Assembly (NCBI RefSeq): GCF_008831285.2
Contig: NC_045147.1
Span: forward strand, 7,906,334 to 7,970,333
Direction: 5' to 3'
Source of the DNA: Nymphaea colorata
Taxonomy: Eukaryota > Streptophyta > Magnoliopsida > Nymphaeales > Nymphaeaceae
DNA: 64,000 nt
Part shown: piece by piece, positions 35,541 to 48,339 of the stretch
Numbering within the stretch: the first letter of the stretch is position 1
How the letters are laid out: every line of letters begins with the position of its first letter
Position numbers and translations under genes: made by a program
Notes under the pieces: model-generated
Told to the model about the DNA's origin: nothing
What the model saw: only the letters and a program-made list of their open reading frames with translations
The model's database searches: none

Positions 35541-38500
35541 TGTTTATATGTAAATTTTTTTGTCAAATCTTATATGCAAACTATATAAATGACAATTATT
35601 ACTTGTACTTGCATCTGTTCCTTGTGTGGGATTCTAAGAGATGGGACTCGACCTACGGGTACGAGGTCTGACTGTTCCTGGTACCTTTATCAGGGGTAAT
35701 TAGATCAAAGACTAGACCAAATGTTTCAATTCTTAAATCTAAATGTCGTCCAAACCCTAAGAAAGCAAACGTGCCCTAATTTTGAAATCATGCATGTTTT
35801 AAAATCTAATGAAGTATAATGATGGACAAAGAGAATTTAATTTGATGTCTGTTCATGTTCAGATCATCATAGATCAATTCAAATCGATATCCTAAATCTA
35901 ATATGTTGTGTGCATGCAAAACTAAGTCATGTAGACATGGAATCGAGTCTCTAGTGAGACTCGGGTGCAGGATATGGACATAGCAGGAAAATTTGAATCT
36001 GAATCGAAAAAATGAGATTTATGTCTAAGGGATTCTAGTTCTAAATTTGAAATAGATATGTCATAAAGGTCATATCATGTTATGGAAATTTACGATCCAA
36101 AATCCAAAGTTTGAGAGTGAAATCCAATATCCCGGATCTAAGATTTGAGATCAAAAATCTAAAAAACAAAATCCATGATCTAATAATTGATATCCAAAAT
36201 CTAATATCCAAAATCTGACATCTTAAATCCAAAATCCAAATTCTAAATCCGAAACATGACATCCAAGATACAAAATCCAAAGTTTTGAAACCCAAAATCT
36301 GATATTCAAAATCCATAATCTAAGGTTCAAGTTCCAAAAATCTAATATCCATGATCTGAAATGTATGATTCGAGGCTTGTAAGTGAAATTTAATTCGAAA
36401 GCCAAAGTCTAAATCTGAGATCCAAAATCTAAGATGTGGGATCCATAATCCAAGATCCAATATCTAATACTTGAGATCCAAATCTAAGTAGGTAAGCTTG
36501 GGTTAATGTCATGGCTTAGATCAAGATAAAGTTTATAATTTGAATCCAATACTAGGAACTGAAATTCAAGATCCAAATAGCCTAAGGATAAGCTGGTCAA
36601 AATGATTGGGTTCAGTCTTGCCTACACTGAGTTTGAACTGGGATTGGTTTGATTGTAAATGTGTTTGGACATAGTCAAACCATGTGATATATGATAGATA
36701 TTTCCTTCATTTCATAAGAATGAGTGTTTGAAGATATTTGTCTAAACGTGGTCTATGGGACTAGATTTAGAAGTTGCAGGATCTAAGACTGGTCTGAGCT
36801 AGGTTTGGACTCCATGCCTACATTGCCTAGGTTTTCAAATTCATTAAAAGATAGTGACATACCTGACCCCTATGCCTACCATACAAAACATTAAATAAAT
36901 CTAATCTAGAAAATAAACATGCTAAAGTAAGGAAGAAATAAACTAAACTAAACATCCTAGAAACAAAAAGAAAACTAAACATGCTAAAAGCAAAAAGAAC
37001 ACTAAAATAGACATGCTAAAAGCAAAACTAAACTAAATATGCATAAGAAAAAGAAGTAAACTGCAAATAAGAAAAGAAAGAAGAGGGAAAAGGAAATTTC
37101 ATGAAGCTGGCACCTTGGTTGAGCCCTCCACAACCCCCACACCGAGTTTCATTGGGTCTAGGTTGAGTGCTAGTGCAACCCGAACCAAGACTTAGACCAA
37201 GACTCTTCAATTTAACTTGGTTTGAGCTAGACCCTTTTTTTAGTACCTGGTTCAAATTTTACCATCTTTTTGGGCTTCTCAAGAAATAGCTCAAAATGTG
37301 TGTTCAAAGGGGGGTATGAGGCCCTATTTATAGGAGAGAGGAGGGGCAAACCCCCTTGAGATTTTTTGATCTAGGACTAAACTTTTGGCATTTTCTCTCT
37401 TCTTCGACACTCCAAACCATAGCTTAAAACTGTATTTTCAATCATATTTTGCTTGTAACTTTGAATTTGATTCCGCAAAAGGCCGCACGTTTATGAAGAA
37501 GTGCTCTTCAATTCTTGACAAAACATTGGGATTGAAATTGAGTGTAGATAATGAACAAGAATACGAAGAGGAGAAAACAAACTTTTAAACCTTATTCTAA
37601 AACTTGATATAAATCAGAAAAATGTTCATCCCAGCCACATACAGATATTATTTCTGATTCCGTCTATGTCGGGGCACTCAACAAAGAATTCTCCATATTT
37701 CAAATACTTACATGTGAATTTACATTAATCATGAAGTGAAAAAAACACGAAACATTTTTGAGATATAATGTGCATTAAGCTCACCTGTGGATCCTGGATC
37801 TAGGTTTGATGCTATGACCCAAATCTTGGTCAAGATCCAAGGAAAATTATAGAAGATGGACCTAGATATAATACTAGAATTTAGATTATGATTCAATATC
37901 TAGGACCTAAAATAAGAATAATGGATCTGGATCTATAAAGATAGTTAGATATGAGACTTGCCTATAAGATCTAGACATAAAAGACTTGGATATATGATCT
38001 AGATTACAAGTGTGAAATGGAGATCTGAAATTAGCAAGGAGTTGAACGTAGTTGGAGCTGGGCTAGGTAGGTTCAAGTTGTATGACATGGGCTGGACCTA
38101 GGTTAGGTTCAGTTTCTGAAAACAACTGTGTTCAGACCACAGGCTCAGACTAAGTGCAGTATGTGGAAAATTCTATTTTGATGAGGAATTGAGATATGTT
38201 GTGCTTGGACTTAGGCCTACCAGATCCATGAAATGTTTGTGAGAAGCTAACTTAGGTTCATGTAGTCCATAAATTAGGTTTATGAAAAATATGTGTATAG
38301 TGGGAAATGACCAAAATACCCTTATGTGTGATTGTGGGCTGAAATAGGTTCAAAAGAAAATCAAAGGCCAACGTATATCTAAAATCAAAAGAAAATCAAA
38401 CAGGTGGGCTTTGAACTAGGATTTGAAATCAAAGAAAATCATAAACCAATGTATAAGTAACCTATACCTTATGATTATGTAGAAGAATATTGCTTAAAAA

Positions 38501-38997
38501 GAAAATGACTATTTTATCCATGTATGTACTTTTGGAGTTTCAGATGAATTTTCTTGATCTGATTGAACCAATTAAGGTAAACTTGTTTTGACTTGGTTGA
38601 GCTAAAGATCACATATTTAAGCTGCGAAAGTTGTTTTGAGCTGCAAGGGAGCTTGCTTCAAACTGGAATGACTCTAGTGAGCTAACTCTAACAACTTTTG
38701 GGTTCACACAAAATTGAAAAATTGCCTAATTGCTCAAATGTTGGGCAATTCTTAGAAATTTTGGTGAAAATCCCTACTTTTTTGGTGCAATGTTGGGATA
38801 CAAGGGCAAAATGGTAATCTCTAATATGAACAACTTAGGTGATCTGGGTCTAGGTATTTAATACTGGTGCGAAAAGTGCTTTTTTGACTTTGAAACAACC
38901 CCTTGTTCTTGAAATTTGGTGATTGAAAGTCACTTGAAAACCTCATGGTGAAGGGTAAAATGGTCATTTGAACTTATAAACATTTTGAGTGTTCACA
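35541..38997 (-). repeat. 5' LTR of the Tat/Ogre element, ~3.46 kb
   Basis: Begins TGTTTATATGTAAA and ends at GTTCACA, followed by AGTCC and then TTGACTA, which continues the flanking host repeat. Its first kilobase matches the 3' LTR. Its last kilobase (38050-38997) matches the remnant LTR at 9830-11037. Short AATCCAAAATCT-type repeats fill 36085-36500. Short open frames inside look incidental. Confidence 0.75.
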
Positions 38998-39002
38998 AGT
39001 CC

Positions 39003-39720
39003 TTGACTAATCCATAACCTAACAACAAGGATCATCCCCACTGGACCAGCAACATTCTAGGTCATTGTTGAACAAGAACCTGATCTATGATGACTGTTTG
39101 TACTTATGTAAGTAATTCGGTATGTAAAAAAGCACTGGAAAATAGAGTCGAACTTGGGGTTGCTCTACAATGGTCTCAATCAGACACACAATTGTCCTTC
39201 GCCTCTTCCAAACGATATGTTCGATCGACAACTAATCGTATAAGCTCTCTGACAATTTAGCTGATATTTGTATACACAATTGAAACCCTTCCATTTGCCA
39301 GCTTGAAAAGCATACATCAGAAAGCACAATCGGGCATATAGTCACCTTCATTGCCTCCACTGGACATGCATTCACCTTTAGGCTTTTTCCAAAATGACAA
39401 TTGTAATGTAGGTAGGTGTTGTGCAAAGTTGTGTGCAATCGTTTATCAATTGTTTTTTTTCACACTTTTTTATTCATGATCACAAGTAAGATCACCTGCT
39501 AGAGCTTCATGTGCATAGTTTGAATTGGATATTGCACCCACGAAGAGCCATTGACTAGTTTGGTCTACAATATAACAACGATGATGATCCTCACTTGACT
39601 GGCTATATTTCAGTTCATTGTTGAACAAGAAACCCAGCCTATGAAGATAGTCTGCTCTTACATAAGTAGTACAATTAGTCTGCTCTTACATAAGTAGTAC
39701 AATGCATCCCCAGAGGGAAA
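39003..39720. repeat. Right flank repeat with ~550-bp periodicity
   Basis: 39003-39130 and 39554-39680 are diverged direct copies (TTGACTARTYYR then CATTGTTGAACAAGAA). Between them 39190-39553 repeats the sequence found left of the gypsy element. A near-perfect 30-bp tandem pair (AGTCTGCTCTTACATAAGTA) lies at about 39648-39706. Confidence 0.65.
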
Positions 39721-39769
39721 GGCACCTAGGGCATGACATTCAAGGTTAAGTACCTTCTTCAAAAGAATT

Positions 39770-40394
39770 ATTTTGTTGAATCAAAGGCTCGTACATCTCT
39801 TTTGTGTTAAACAAAGAAGGAATTTCTATATATGCTCGTCTATGTAGATGACATTATTGCGATAGAGAATTCTAGTCACTATATTTATGGTCTCATCCAA
39901 TAGCTTGCAAAGAAAAGTGATCAAGCATTGGACATAAAAAAAATCCTATTATCTCAAAGGAACAGTTGGTTATGGATTGATCTTTACTGCTACTAGAAAG
40001 AAATCCTTAAATATATATTTTGTTGTTGTTCGGGTAGCTCACCACCACAAGGGGACATGCAGTTTTTTATGGATCAAATCTAGTGTCGTGAAGCTCTAAG
40101 AAACAGTTTACGGTATCCAGATCTAGTTCTGATGCTGAGTGTAGAACCCTTACTAATTCAGTTGCTGAAGTGTCTTGGATTCAACAATAAGTGCTTAGTG
40201 ATCTTGGTGAAAAGAATGTTGAACTTCCAACTCTATGGTGTGATAGTGCCTGTGCCTCTCATCTTGCATCTAATCCTCTCTGCCACATTGAAATTGATGT
40301 TAATTTCATTAGAGAGAAGATTGTAAGAAGATAAATTCAAGTCTGATATATCTTTATGTATGATCAAGTTGTTGATATATTAACCAGGCCCTTC
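39770..40394 (+). pseudogene. Ty1/copia RT/RNase H fragment
   Basis: Plus-strand fragments of a copia pol: YMLVYVDDIIAIENS near 39830 (RT active site YVDD), then SSSDAECRTLTNSVAEVSW near 40115, LWCDSACASHLASNPL near 40233, HIEIDVNFIREKIV near 40289, and DQVVDILTRP near 40366. Stops and deletions interrupt it, and it ends abruptly where the next copia LTR begins. The family copies element RNA to DNA; this fragment is dead. Confidence 0.8.
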
Positions 40395-40702
40395 TAGTCA
40401 ATAGAAAAGCACAAAGAGCACACAAGAAAGAGAAGAACACAAGCGTAAAGTGGTTCGGCTAAAATCAGCCTACATCCACACCAAAGACACTCTCTTCAAT
40501 ACATTACTGTTACAAGGGAGAGCACAGATATATATAGTCATTTTGAACAGCTTAGATTCTTGATTTTAGGATCTAGATTCACACAACAATCTTGGGCAGG
40601 ATTACAGGAGAGATGATAAAGGAATATATTTCTTGATTTTTAGAAATAATATCTTCTCCTTTGTAACAGACCATATCCATTCCATAATCATAGATCTTAA
40701 CA

Positions 40703-43700
40703 TTCCCCTTCAAGATGATCTTGGTGTCAACAAGATTAAGCTTGCTCCTTAGATATAGAAACCGTGGTCCAGCTAGTGGTTTGGTCAAGATGTCAGCCAA
40801 CAGTTCTTGTGAGGTGACGAATTCAATTTGAATTTCCTTTTTGGCTACTTTCTCTCTAACAAAATGAAAATTGATTTCAATGTGTTTTGTTCTTGCATGA
40901 AAAATAGGATTGGTTGCAAGGTAAGTAGCTCCAAGATTATCACATCTGAGTGTTGGTGGTTCCGTAATGGCAACCTTGAGTTCTTTAAGAAGAGATTTCA
41001 GCCAAATAATTTCAGAAACGGCAATCGCAAGGGCTTTATATTCCGCTTCGGTGCTTGAACGTGCTACAGTATGTTGTTTTGTTGATCACCAAGAAATAAT
41101 ATTTCCTCCTAGCAAAGTAACAAATCCACTGGTTGATCATTGGTCATCTGGGCAACCAGTCCAATCGGCATCTGCATATGCTTCCAACGTCATAGACTGA
41201 TTTCTTTGAATTTGAAGACCATACGTACTTGCACCTTGTAGGTACCGAAGAATGTGTTTGACATTACCCCAATGGAGATCAGTAGGATCATGCATAAATT
41301 GGCATTCTTTATTAACAGCAAAAGCAATATCAGGTCGAGTGAGAGTGACATACTGTAAGGCTCCAACAATGCTCCTATAAAGCATAGCGTCCATGAGTCT
41401 CTCCCCTTCATGTCGTGAGAGTTGTAAGTTGAGAGTAGCAGGTGTAACAATGTCTTTACATTTCTCCATCTCAGCTTTGCTAAGCACATCAAGGATATAT
41501 TTCTTTTGTGAAAGAACAAGATGATCTTTGTCAAAGTGTACCTCAATTCCAAGAAAGTAGTGAATTTTCCATAAGTCTTTGATATAGAAATGTTGGCCAA
41601 CCTTCTCTAAAAACTTGTGTAGTCCTTTCTTGGAGCTGCCAATCAAAATAATGTCATCGACATAGATCAAAAAATAAATAGTGCTGGAACTGGAATTGCA
41701 AAGAAAAAATGACGAATCAGACTGTGATTCCTAAAATTCTTCATTGATAAGAAACTACTTCAAGTTGTCAAACCAAGCTCTGGGAGCTTGTTTGGGTCCA
41801 TAAAGAGATTTTTTTAGTCTGCAAACATGATTAGGCAACTCTGCATTTTAAACCTGGGTGGCTAAGTCATAAAAACCTCTTCTTTTAAGAACGTTTTGTG
41901 AAGGAAAGCATTATTGACATTAAGTTGTTGAATGCACCATCCACGACTGAAGGCTATAGACAAAACAAGTCGAATAGTGGTTGGTTTGACAACTGGACTG
42001 AAAGTATCATAGTAATCCACACTTCTCTTTGATTAAACCTTTAGCCACTAATCTGGCCTTGTACCTTGTAACAGTACCATCAAAATGACACTTGATTTTG
42101 TAGACTCATCTGTATCCAATGACATTAAAGTGAGGTTGTCTCGACACAAGATCCCATGTGTCATTTTTGTAAACAGCATCCATCTTGCTATTCATAGCAT
42201 TAACCCAGTTGTGGTCCTGTTGAGCCTCTTTTAGAGAGCTAGGTTCAATTTCAGGAGTGATTTGGGTCAAGTAGGGTGAAGACTCTAGGCCGTTAGGTTC
42301 CATCTTGGGACCTTGTTATCATGTGGTGTGATCTAGTGGGCTCAACTAATTGGTTGTTAGGTACATCATTGGAGGAAGATTCAAGGGGATTAGCACCGTT
42401 TTGGACAGCTGAGGAACTTGGAAGGCTAGGAATAATTATGGGCAATTCAATAAGAGGCGAACTCACTTTTGGTTTGTCAATAAGTCTGGATTCACTGCAC
42501 TCAGATCTGGCCATTTTGAAATGTCTGATGCAGTAATAGAGGAACCACAATGAGAGTATAAAAAACTTCCTTCATCAAAAATAACATGTCTATATATGAT
42601 GACCCGATTGGAGACTAGATTGTAACAGATATAACCTTTATGACAACTTCCATAGCCAATGAAGGCATAGGCTTAAACTTTGGGTTCGAGTTTTGAAGCA
42701 TGTCTAAGCCCCCTCAAAGGATAGATGGTACATCCAAAGGTTCTCATATGACTATATTTCGGAACTTCATGCAAGAGCTTCTCATACGGCATCATTTTCA
42801 AGTCTGCAATAGGCAACTTGTTAATAAGATGAACAGCTGTTTCAAAAGCATCAAACCATAATTTTTGTGGCATATTGGCATGGATACTCATTGTAAGTCA
42901 CATTTCCACCAGGTGTCTATGTTTCCTTTCAACTACTCCATTCTGCTGAGATATGTAAGGACATGTTATCCATCGACAAATACCTTGGTTTTCAAGAAAT
43001 GTGGTAAATTCTTTGCTCATGAATTCTCCTCCTCCATCTGAATGGAAAATTTTAATTTTTGTCTCAAGTTGATGCTCTACTATGCTTGAGAAGGTTTTAA
43101 AACATTGAAATGTATCACTTTTCTTGGACAAGGGAAAGATCCATGAGAAGCGAGAATAGTCGTCAACTATTAATAGATAATACATGTACCCTTCTCGCGA
43201 AGCACATGGTGCTGGGACCCAAAGATCAGCATGTAATACTTCAAGAGGTTTAGTGGCATGAAATTCAGTCTTAAAAAAAGGAATTTGATGCATTTTTCCA
43301 AGCACACATGAAGAACAAAAATTCAATTTATGTTTGTCATAAACGAAAATGAAACCAGCTACGGTCAACAACTTCAATAACTGAAAATGAGCATGTCATA
43401 GACGTAAATGCCAAAACTGAAAATCTGAGCAAGAGTTTTGTGAAATTAAAGAGATATTAGCAATCTTTTCTTCATCACTGATAGTTGAGTCATTTCTCTC
43501 TCTTGTCCATCTATTTAGTCCTCCTTTCTCAAGCAGCCCTGTGTGAAGAATCCTGCCCGTCTGCACATTCTTAACAGCAAAACCATTAGAAGAAAATTCA
43601 ATAGAACTGATTGTCTTTGGTAAACCTTGCAACTGACATAAGATTATTGTGTGCCTTAGAAGCATGCAACACATTTTTCAAAATAAAATATGACGTTTTG

Positions 43701-43990
43701 CTAGGTAGGGATATGTTTCCTATATTTTTGATAGGCATCTCACTACCATTGCCAACAACAATAGAATTAAATCCATGATAGGGAATTTTACATTGCATAT
43801 CTTCATCTGAGTTTGTCACATGATGAGAGGCACCTGTGTTCTGGATACCAGGCTGAGTCGTGAGTGTTGTTGACAATTTCATGACTGCTACATGCAATGC
43901 CAGACTTTCCCATGTTGAGAGTCATGGCCATAAATGCCTTTGGAATATCATAACACTGTCGAGCAGTGTGATTCCTTCTTCCACAGTATT
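40703..43990 (-). pseudogene. Ty1/copia pol, multiply broken
   Basis: Domains in order on the minus strand: zinc knuckle CQYCGRRNHTARQC (about 44005-43965), protease-like DTGASHHVTNSDED (43840), integrase zinc and core HADLWVPAP, FHSDGGGEFMS and QQNGVVERKHRH (43377-42898), the 42106-42891 linker, RT MIYVDDIILIGSS (41670) through SRHEGERLMDAMLYRS, TRPDIAFAV and YADADWTGC (to 41137), and the RNase H end [14 protein letters not shown] (40800-40579). At least five frameshifts or stops separate these segments. The protease triplet is DTG. No intact polyprotein can be made. Confidence 0.85.
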
Positions 43991-43999
43991 GACAAGTTA

Positions 44000-44862
44000 C
44001 TCATTGGTTAAACTTGTTACTACTATTATTTTTACCAAAGTCCTCTTCCTCCATTATAATTTCATCTTCCTCCATTACGGCCTCTACCCCTGCCACCAAT
44101 ATAGCTGCCACGGCCACGCCCCTGGTCAGCAACAAAGGCACGCCCATGCCCTTGTTGAGCAACAAAGGCAGTGGTTGTGGTTTCAATCTGAGTCAGTTGG
44201 GGTGAGGAAAGCATTCCAAGTTGCTGCTCTTGAGTAATTAACATATCATAGAGTTCAGACCATGACGACAGATCTTTAAATGCAGTAACGGTGGTGATGA
44301 AAAATTCATATTCAGAACTCTTCCCATTCAAAGTATAGAGAACAAGATCTGTATTTGAGAAAAAATGTTGCACGGTGCTAAGAGAATCATGTAGAAAACT
44401 AATATGCTGAAGATAATCAGTCATGGGCATTCCTCATTTTTTGACGTTTTGTAGTTCTCTTTTTAGTTGAATAATACGAAGATTGTTTTGAGAGGCATAC
44501 TGTTTTTCAAGAATGCACCAAGCATCTCTAGCTGTACTAACACGAACCAGTTGTGACATGACTGGTTGGGTAACAATGACTTTGATCCAACGTAATGCAA
44601 GTTGATCTTCACAGTATCATAAATCATAGGCAGGATTTTTTTGTCTGTGAGCTTCATCAAGGAATTCAGGTGGAGCAGAACATTTCCCATTAACATACTT
44701 GAACAAATTTTGACTTTTCATAACACTTTTAAATTGAGAACATCAAAGAAGATAATTTGATCGATCAAGCTTAACTGAAAGTAGACTTGAGAAGGCATTC
44801 CACTGTGTACCTGTGGCAGCAGAAGTGGTTTGGGTGACGTTAGAAGAGGATGAGGTAGCCAT
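44000..44862 (-). pseudogene. Ty1/copia gag, broken
   Basis: The start at 44862 gives MATSSSSNVTQTTSAATGTQ, then LLSVKLDRSNYLLW, the standard copia gag opening. Further frames at 44696-44463 and 44430-44062 carry the rest (LPMTDYLQHISFLHDSL, then SSWSELYDMLITQEQ, and a Gly/Arg-rich tail GRGRGSYIGGRGRGRNG). Frameshifts separate the three segments. Confidence 0.8.
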
Positions 44863-44985
44863 TGTGAAGCTGAGTTTCCTCCTCGACAGAACTGAAGCAG
44901 CAACAAAAACAGGGGCAGCAATATGGGTGGCCGGAAAAATAGCTATTCTGGCCGGCGCCGACATCGATTCCGATCGACCACTAAT

Positions 44986-47006
44986 ACTCGTGTGAAGGCA
45001 ATTGGAGGTGTGGGTTTACTCGTGAAGTGAACCAACCCCATGAGCTAGCCAGTTAATTGTGTTTGTGCAAGTATAAGTATAAGAATGAAAGAATAAGAGA
45101 TGAGAGGCCAGTGAGATGTGGCTATGTGTTTGGGAGTTGTCCCGCTTTCACCACTGGTCTCGCCTGTTCGGAGCGCAGGCGGTGCAAGCCCCAGGGTACT
45201 GTTGTGTGATGCGCTTGGAGCGTAGGCTCGATGATGAATGTGAATGTTGTGTTTATTGAACACACATTGCCGCGGGCAATGATGCAAATGATTGCACAGA
45301 GGGTAGTTGTACCCTTTTTGTTATGACGGCTAGCCAAAACTATTGTTGTATGTGTAATACTCGTGTGAAGGCAATTGGAGGTGTAGGTTCACTAAAAAAA
45401 AATGAGCCAAGCAATTCAAAACAATGGGGCAAGCTTTCCATTATATAGTATTTCAGTTCAACTGTACATCTGACAAAAATGCCCCAAACTGTGTAATTGA
45501 TGCCTAACAAAAACAAGACATCAATAAAACCAAAATAAGACGTGCCGGCACTACAAAAACAAAACCCAAAACCTCCCCAGTAGGACGTGTGTGTAGCCAT
45601 CCGCTTAGCCTGCTGCCCCGGGTCTGTCAAAACCTGAAAAGGGAAACAATTGAAGGCTTAGCCTTCGCAGTATGGCAACAAGCCAGGGAAAAGTCCAAAC
45701 TCTCTTAGGTAGGGCTCAATTATACAGGCAACAACAGAACAATCTATCATTATGTCGTGTCAGGACATGACATGCAGAAGCCACTCAATGGTTACAATAA
45801 CATAATTTTAATCACATGCAAGGCATGCTCAAACATGTCACTTGCATTCATAGGCACAACAGTCACATGCACATCAATCCTGTACATTTCAATCACATAC
45901 ATTTCAGTTTCATTACTATCAGTGAATTTACAGTTTCTGTGGGTGTAAACATAGGCACGTGCACACCGCGGGCGGCCTATAGCCGAGAGACAACCCCCGT
46001 GGTGGCCCAGAACAGTATGGATCCATCTATTCGCTGCAGCGGTAGAGCACTCATCCATGGATGTGTGAATTCCAAGGAGAGATACTCAGCCTTTTCTAGG
46101 ACGCCCAGGTTGGGAAGGCGGGAGCCTACGCTCTAAGCGCATCACACAACAGTACCCTAGGGCCTTGCACCGCCTGCGCTCCGAACAGGCGAGACCAGTG
46201 GCGAAAGCGGGACAACTCCCAAACACATAGCCACATCTCACTGGCCTCTCATCTCTTATTCTTTCATTCTTATACTTATACTTAAATGATTGCACAGAGG
46301 GTAGTTGTACCCATTTTGTTATGACCGCTAGCCAAAACTGTTGTTGTATGTGTAATACTCGTGTGAAGGCAATTGGAGGTGTGGGTTCACTCGTGAAGTG
46401 AACCAACCCCATGAGCTAGCCAGTTAATTGTGTTTGTGCAAGTATAAGTATAAGAATGAAAGAATAAGAGATGAGAGGCCAGTGAGATGTGGCTATGTGT
46501 TTGGGAGTTGTCCCGCTTTCGCCACTGGTCTCGCCTGTTCGGAGCGCAGGCGGTGCAAGGCCCCAGGGTACTGTTGTGTGACGCGCTTGGAGCGTAGGCT
46601 CCAGTTATGTTATTGTAGCCATTGAGTGGCTTCTGCATGTCATGTCCTGACATGACATAATGATAGATTGTTCTGTTGTTGCTTGTATAATTGAGCCCTA
46701 CCTAAAAGGGTTTGGACTTTTCCCTGGCTTGTTGCCATACTGCGAAGGCTAAGCCTTCAATTGTTTCCCTTTTCAGGTTTTGATGGACCCGGGGCAGCAG
46801 GCTAAGCGGATGGCTACACACACGTCCTACTGGAGAGGTTTTGGGTTTTGTTTTTGTAGTGCCGGCATGTCTTATTTTGGTTTTATTGATGTCTTGTTTT
46901 TGTTAGGCATCAATTATACAGTTTGGAGCATTTTTATCAAATGTACAGTTGAACTGAAATACTATATAATGGAAAGCTTGCCTCATTGTTTTGAATTGCT
47001 TGGCTC
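44986..47006. repeat. Complex cluster of direct and inverted repeats
   Basis: An outer pair of 402-bp inverted arms lies at 45404-45805 and 46605-47006. An inner pair of 163-bp inverted arms lies at 46121-46283 and 46440-46602, around a 156-bp loop. A direct copy of the inner arm (45069-45229) and direct copies of loop parts (44986-45068, 45285-45392) precede it. On the right side the inner and outer arms abut; on the left side they are separated by 315 bp (45806-46120). The CATTGCCGCGGGCAATG hairpin lies at about 45266-45282. Open frames here merely reflect the repeats. Probably a rearranged foldback or Helitron-like element, but no family was recognised. Confidence 0.8.
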
Positions 47007-47094
47007 GTTTCTTTTTGAACTGTTGTGTAGTCACACCTCAATGTTTGATGTTAGAAAAAAAAAAATGTTGAGTGTCAAAAGGTCGGGGTGTGAC
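47007..47094. other. Junction right of the inverted-repeat cluster
   Basis: Short unique stretch containing GAGTGTCAAAAGGTCGGGG then TGTGACACTC, where GAGTGTC and GACACTC are inverted. LTR-like end (GGGGTGTGACA) but no matching partner was found. Confidence 0.35.
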
Positions 47095-47102
47095 ACTCTC
47101 CC

Positions 47103-47188
<86 letters not shown>
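47095..47188. repeat. Long (CT)n(TA)n microsatellite
   Basis: About 56 bases of CT/CCT repeats followed by about 32 bases of TA. Confidence 0.95.
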
Positions 47189-47190
<2 letters not shown>

Positions 47191-48339
47191 GCTGCAATTT
47201 AGTAATGGCAGTTTGAATATAAAATATTCGTGGTGCATGAATTTATCATTCTTGAAGCTCTTTCCACAATTTACAGCTAAAGTTATACAGATGGCATTAT
47301 TATTCCATAGTGTCTTTAGATATTGTCATTTTGTAAACACAAGCTGCATGTGCAGTTTGGAATATGCTGTTTTCAGTCATTTATAAGATTGCTTACTAAT
47401 TATTGGCACTTAAAATCATTGACATAGACCTCAAATGCCATAGTTATCTCCTTCAAAATGTTCCTGTGGTTGTGACTGCAATTAGCATGTTACCTTGACT
47501 CAAAATTAGAATTGGTCTTGGAAGTATCAAATAGCTCCACCATATTGCTGTAATGAGAACTTGAACTTCAATGTTTTGAAGAATGCAAATAATCCTTATT
47601 TGAAACTTGAAGGCAAGAGACTAAAAAGAAATGGATTTGTTGACTAGCTCTAATACAATGAGATATTAAGAATATAATAGCCAGAACAATTATGTTCTCC
47701 CATGATATCCATTTTACAATGTCATACCAACATATACATTTTAAATTAGAGACAGTCACTATAAATGTACAGAATTAATTCTTAAAATATCAATTCTTCA
47801 CTTCAAGGAAGCTTATAAGGGCTATATGACAAGGATAGTCTCATGATCATGGAAACTATCCATATGGCAAGGATAATCCAACGATCCTTGGCAACTAACA
47901 CATAATAATAGCATATTGGAAAGTTTGCAATGATAATGTCTTTTGATTTGTCAAGACATGTCAACAACTTAAAATATCCTTCCTCCAGAAAAATATATAT
48001 GGTTTTGAACTATTTTAGTTCTCTTTTCCTTTTGTGTTCAGTTTATACTGAACATGTACTTAACTAACGAATTTTAATTGAACGTGTTCATACTCTTGGT
48101 CTGATAAAAGGAGGGATGGTAGCCATCAATTAGAAAAAATAGAAATAGAAAACAATTTAGTGGTTCAACTAGCAATTGAGACATAAAATTGTAAATCAAA
48201 ATAAAATATGTGAAACCAGATAAGGGGATATGAAGCATGAACGTTATGTGATTAAGCAGATGTCCACAAATTCACCTAGTGTTGCACTTTTAATGTGATG
48301 CTACCAAAACCACAAATTTCTTCGTTGATGTAGCATGGT
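47189..48339. other. Intergenic, nothing recognised
   Basis: AT-rich sequence without readable genes or clear element termini. Confidence 0.5.

Larger units (their letters stand above)
23027..38997 (-). mobile_element. Decayed Tat/Ogre-type Ty3/gypsy retrotransposon, 16 kb
   Basis: The element reads right to left: 5' LTR 35541-38997, PBS 35521-35536, leader and ORF1 about 32000-33960, gag about 31200-31850, protease and G-patch-like region 29825-30704, RT about 28300-29250, RNase H about 27250-27960, integrase about 26180-27110, 3' tandem repeats 24380-26150, shortened 3' LTR 23027 to about 24345. LTRs begin TGTTTAYATGTAAA. The PBS TGGCGACCGTGATAGG, the ORF before gag, and a long repeat-bearing 3' non-coding region are Tat/Ogre traits. 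Candidate 5-bp target copies are AGCCA (23022-23026) and AGTCC (38998-39002), diverged. All coding parts are broken. Two younger elements are nested inside (23174-23484 and 33962-35360). Confidence 0.8.
40395..44985 (-). mobile_element. Decayed Ty1/copia element
   Basis: A minus-strand copia element with its 3' LTR at 40395-40702 (inner end TGTTAAGATC, preceded by the purine tract AAGGGGAA), pol at 40703-43990 and gag at about 44000-44862. The LTR has the copia feature GTGGTTCGGCTAAAATCAGC. On the gag side no matching 5' LTR or PBS is seen. At about 44986 the sequence switches to the unrelated repeat cluster, so the 5' end was lost or replaced. Confidence 0.8.

Noticed and set aside
36080-36405. 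Minus-strand frames rich in Ile, Leu, Trp and Phe
   Set aside because: Translations of the AATCCAAAATCT-type short repeats in the gypsy LTR; low-complexity artefacts.
46020-46090. A tRNA gene
   Set aside because: A-box and B-box-like strings are present, but no acceptor stem or cloverleaf can be folded by eye; kept only as a SINE-like hint.
46086-46625. Open frames of 65-108 codons within the inverted-repeat cluster
   Set aside because: The same frames appear on both strands because the arms are inverted copies; no protein domain is recognisable.
47072-47202. Frame encoding long Leu-Ser and Tyr-Ile runs
   Set aside because: Pure translation of the CT/TA microsatellite.
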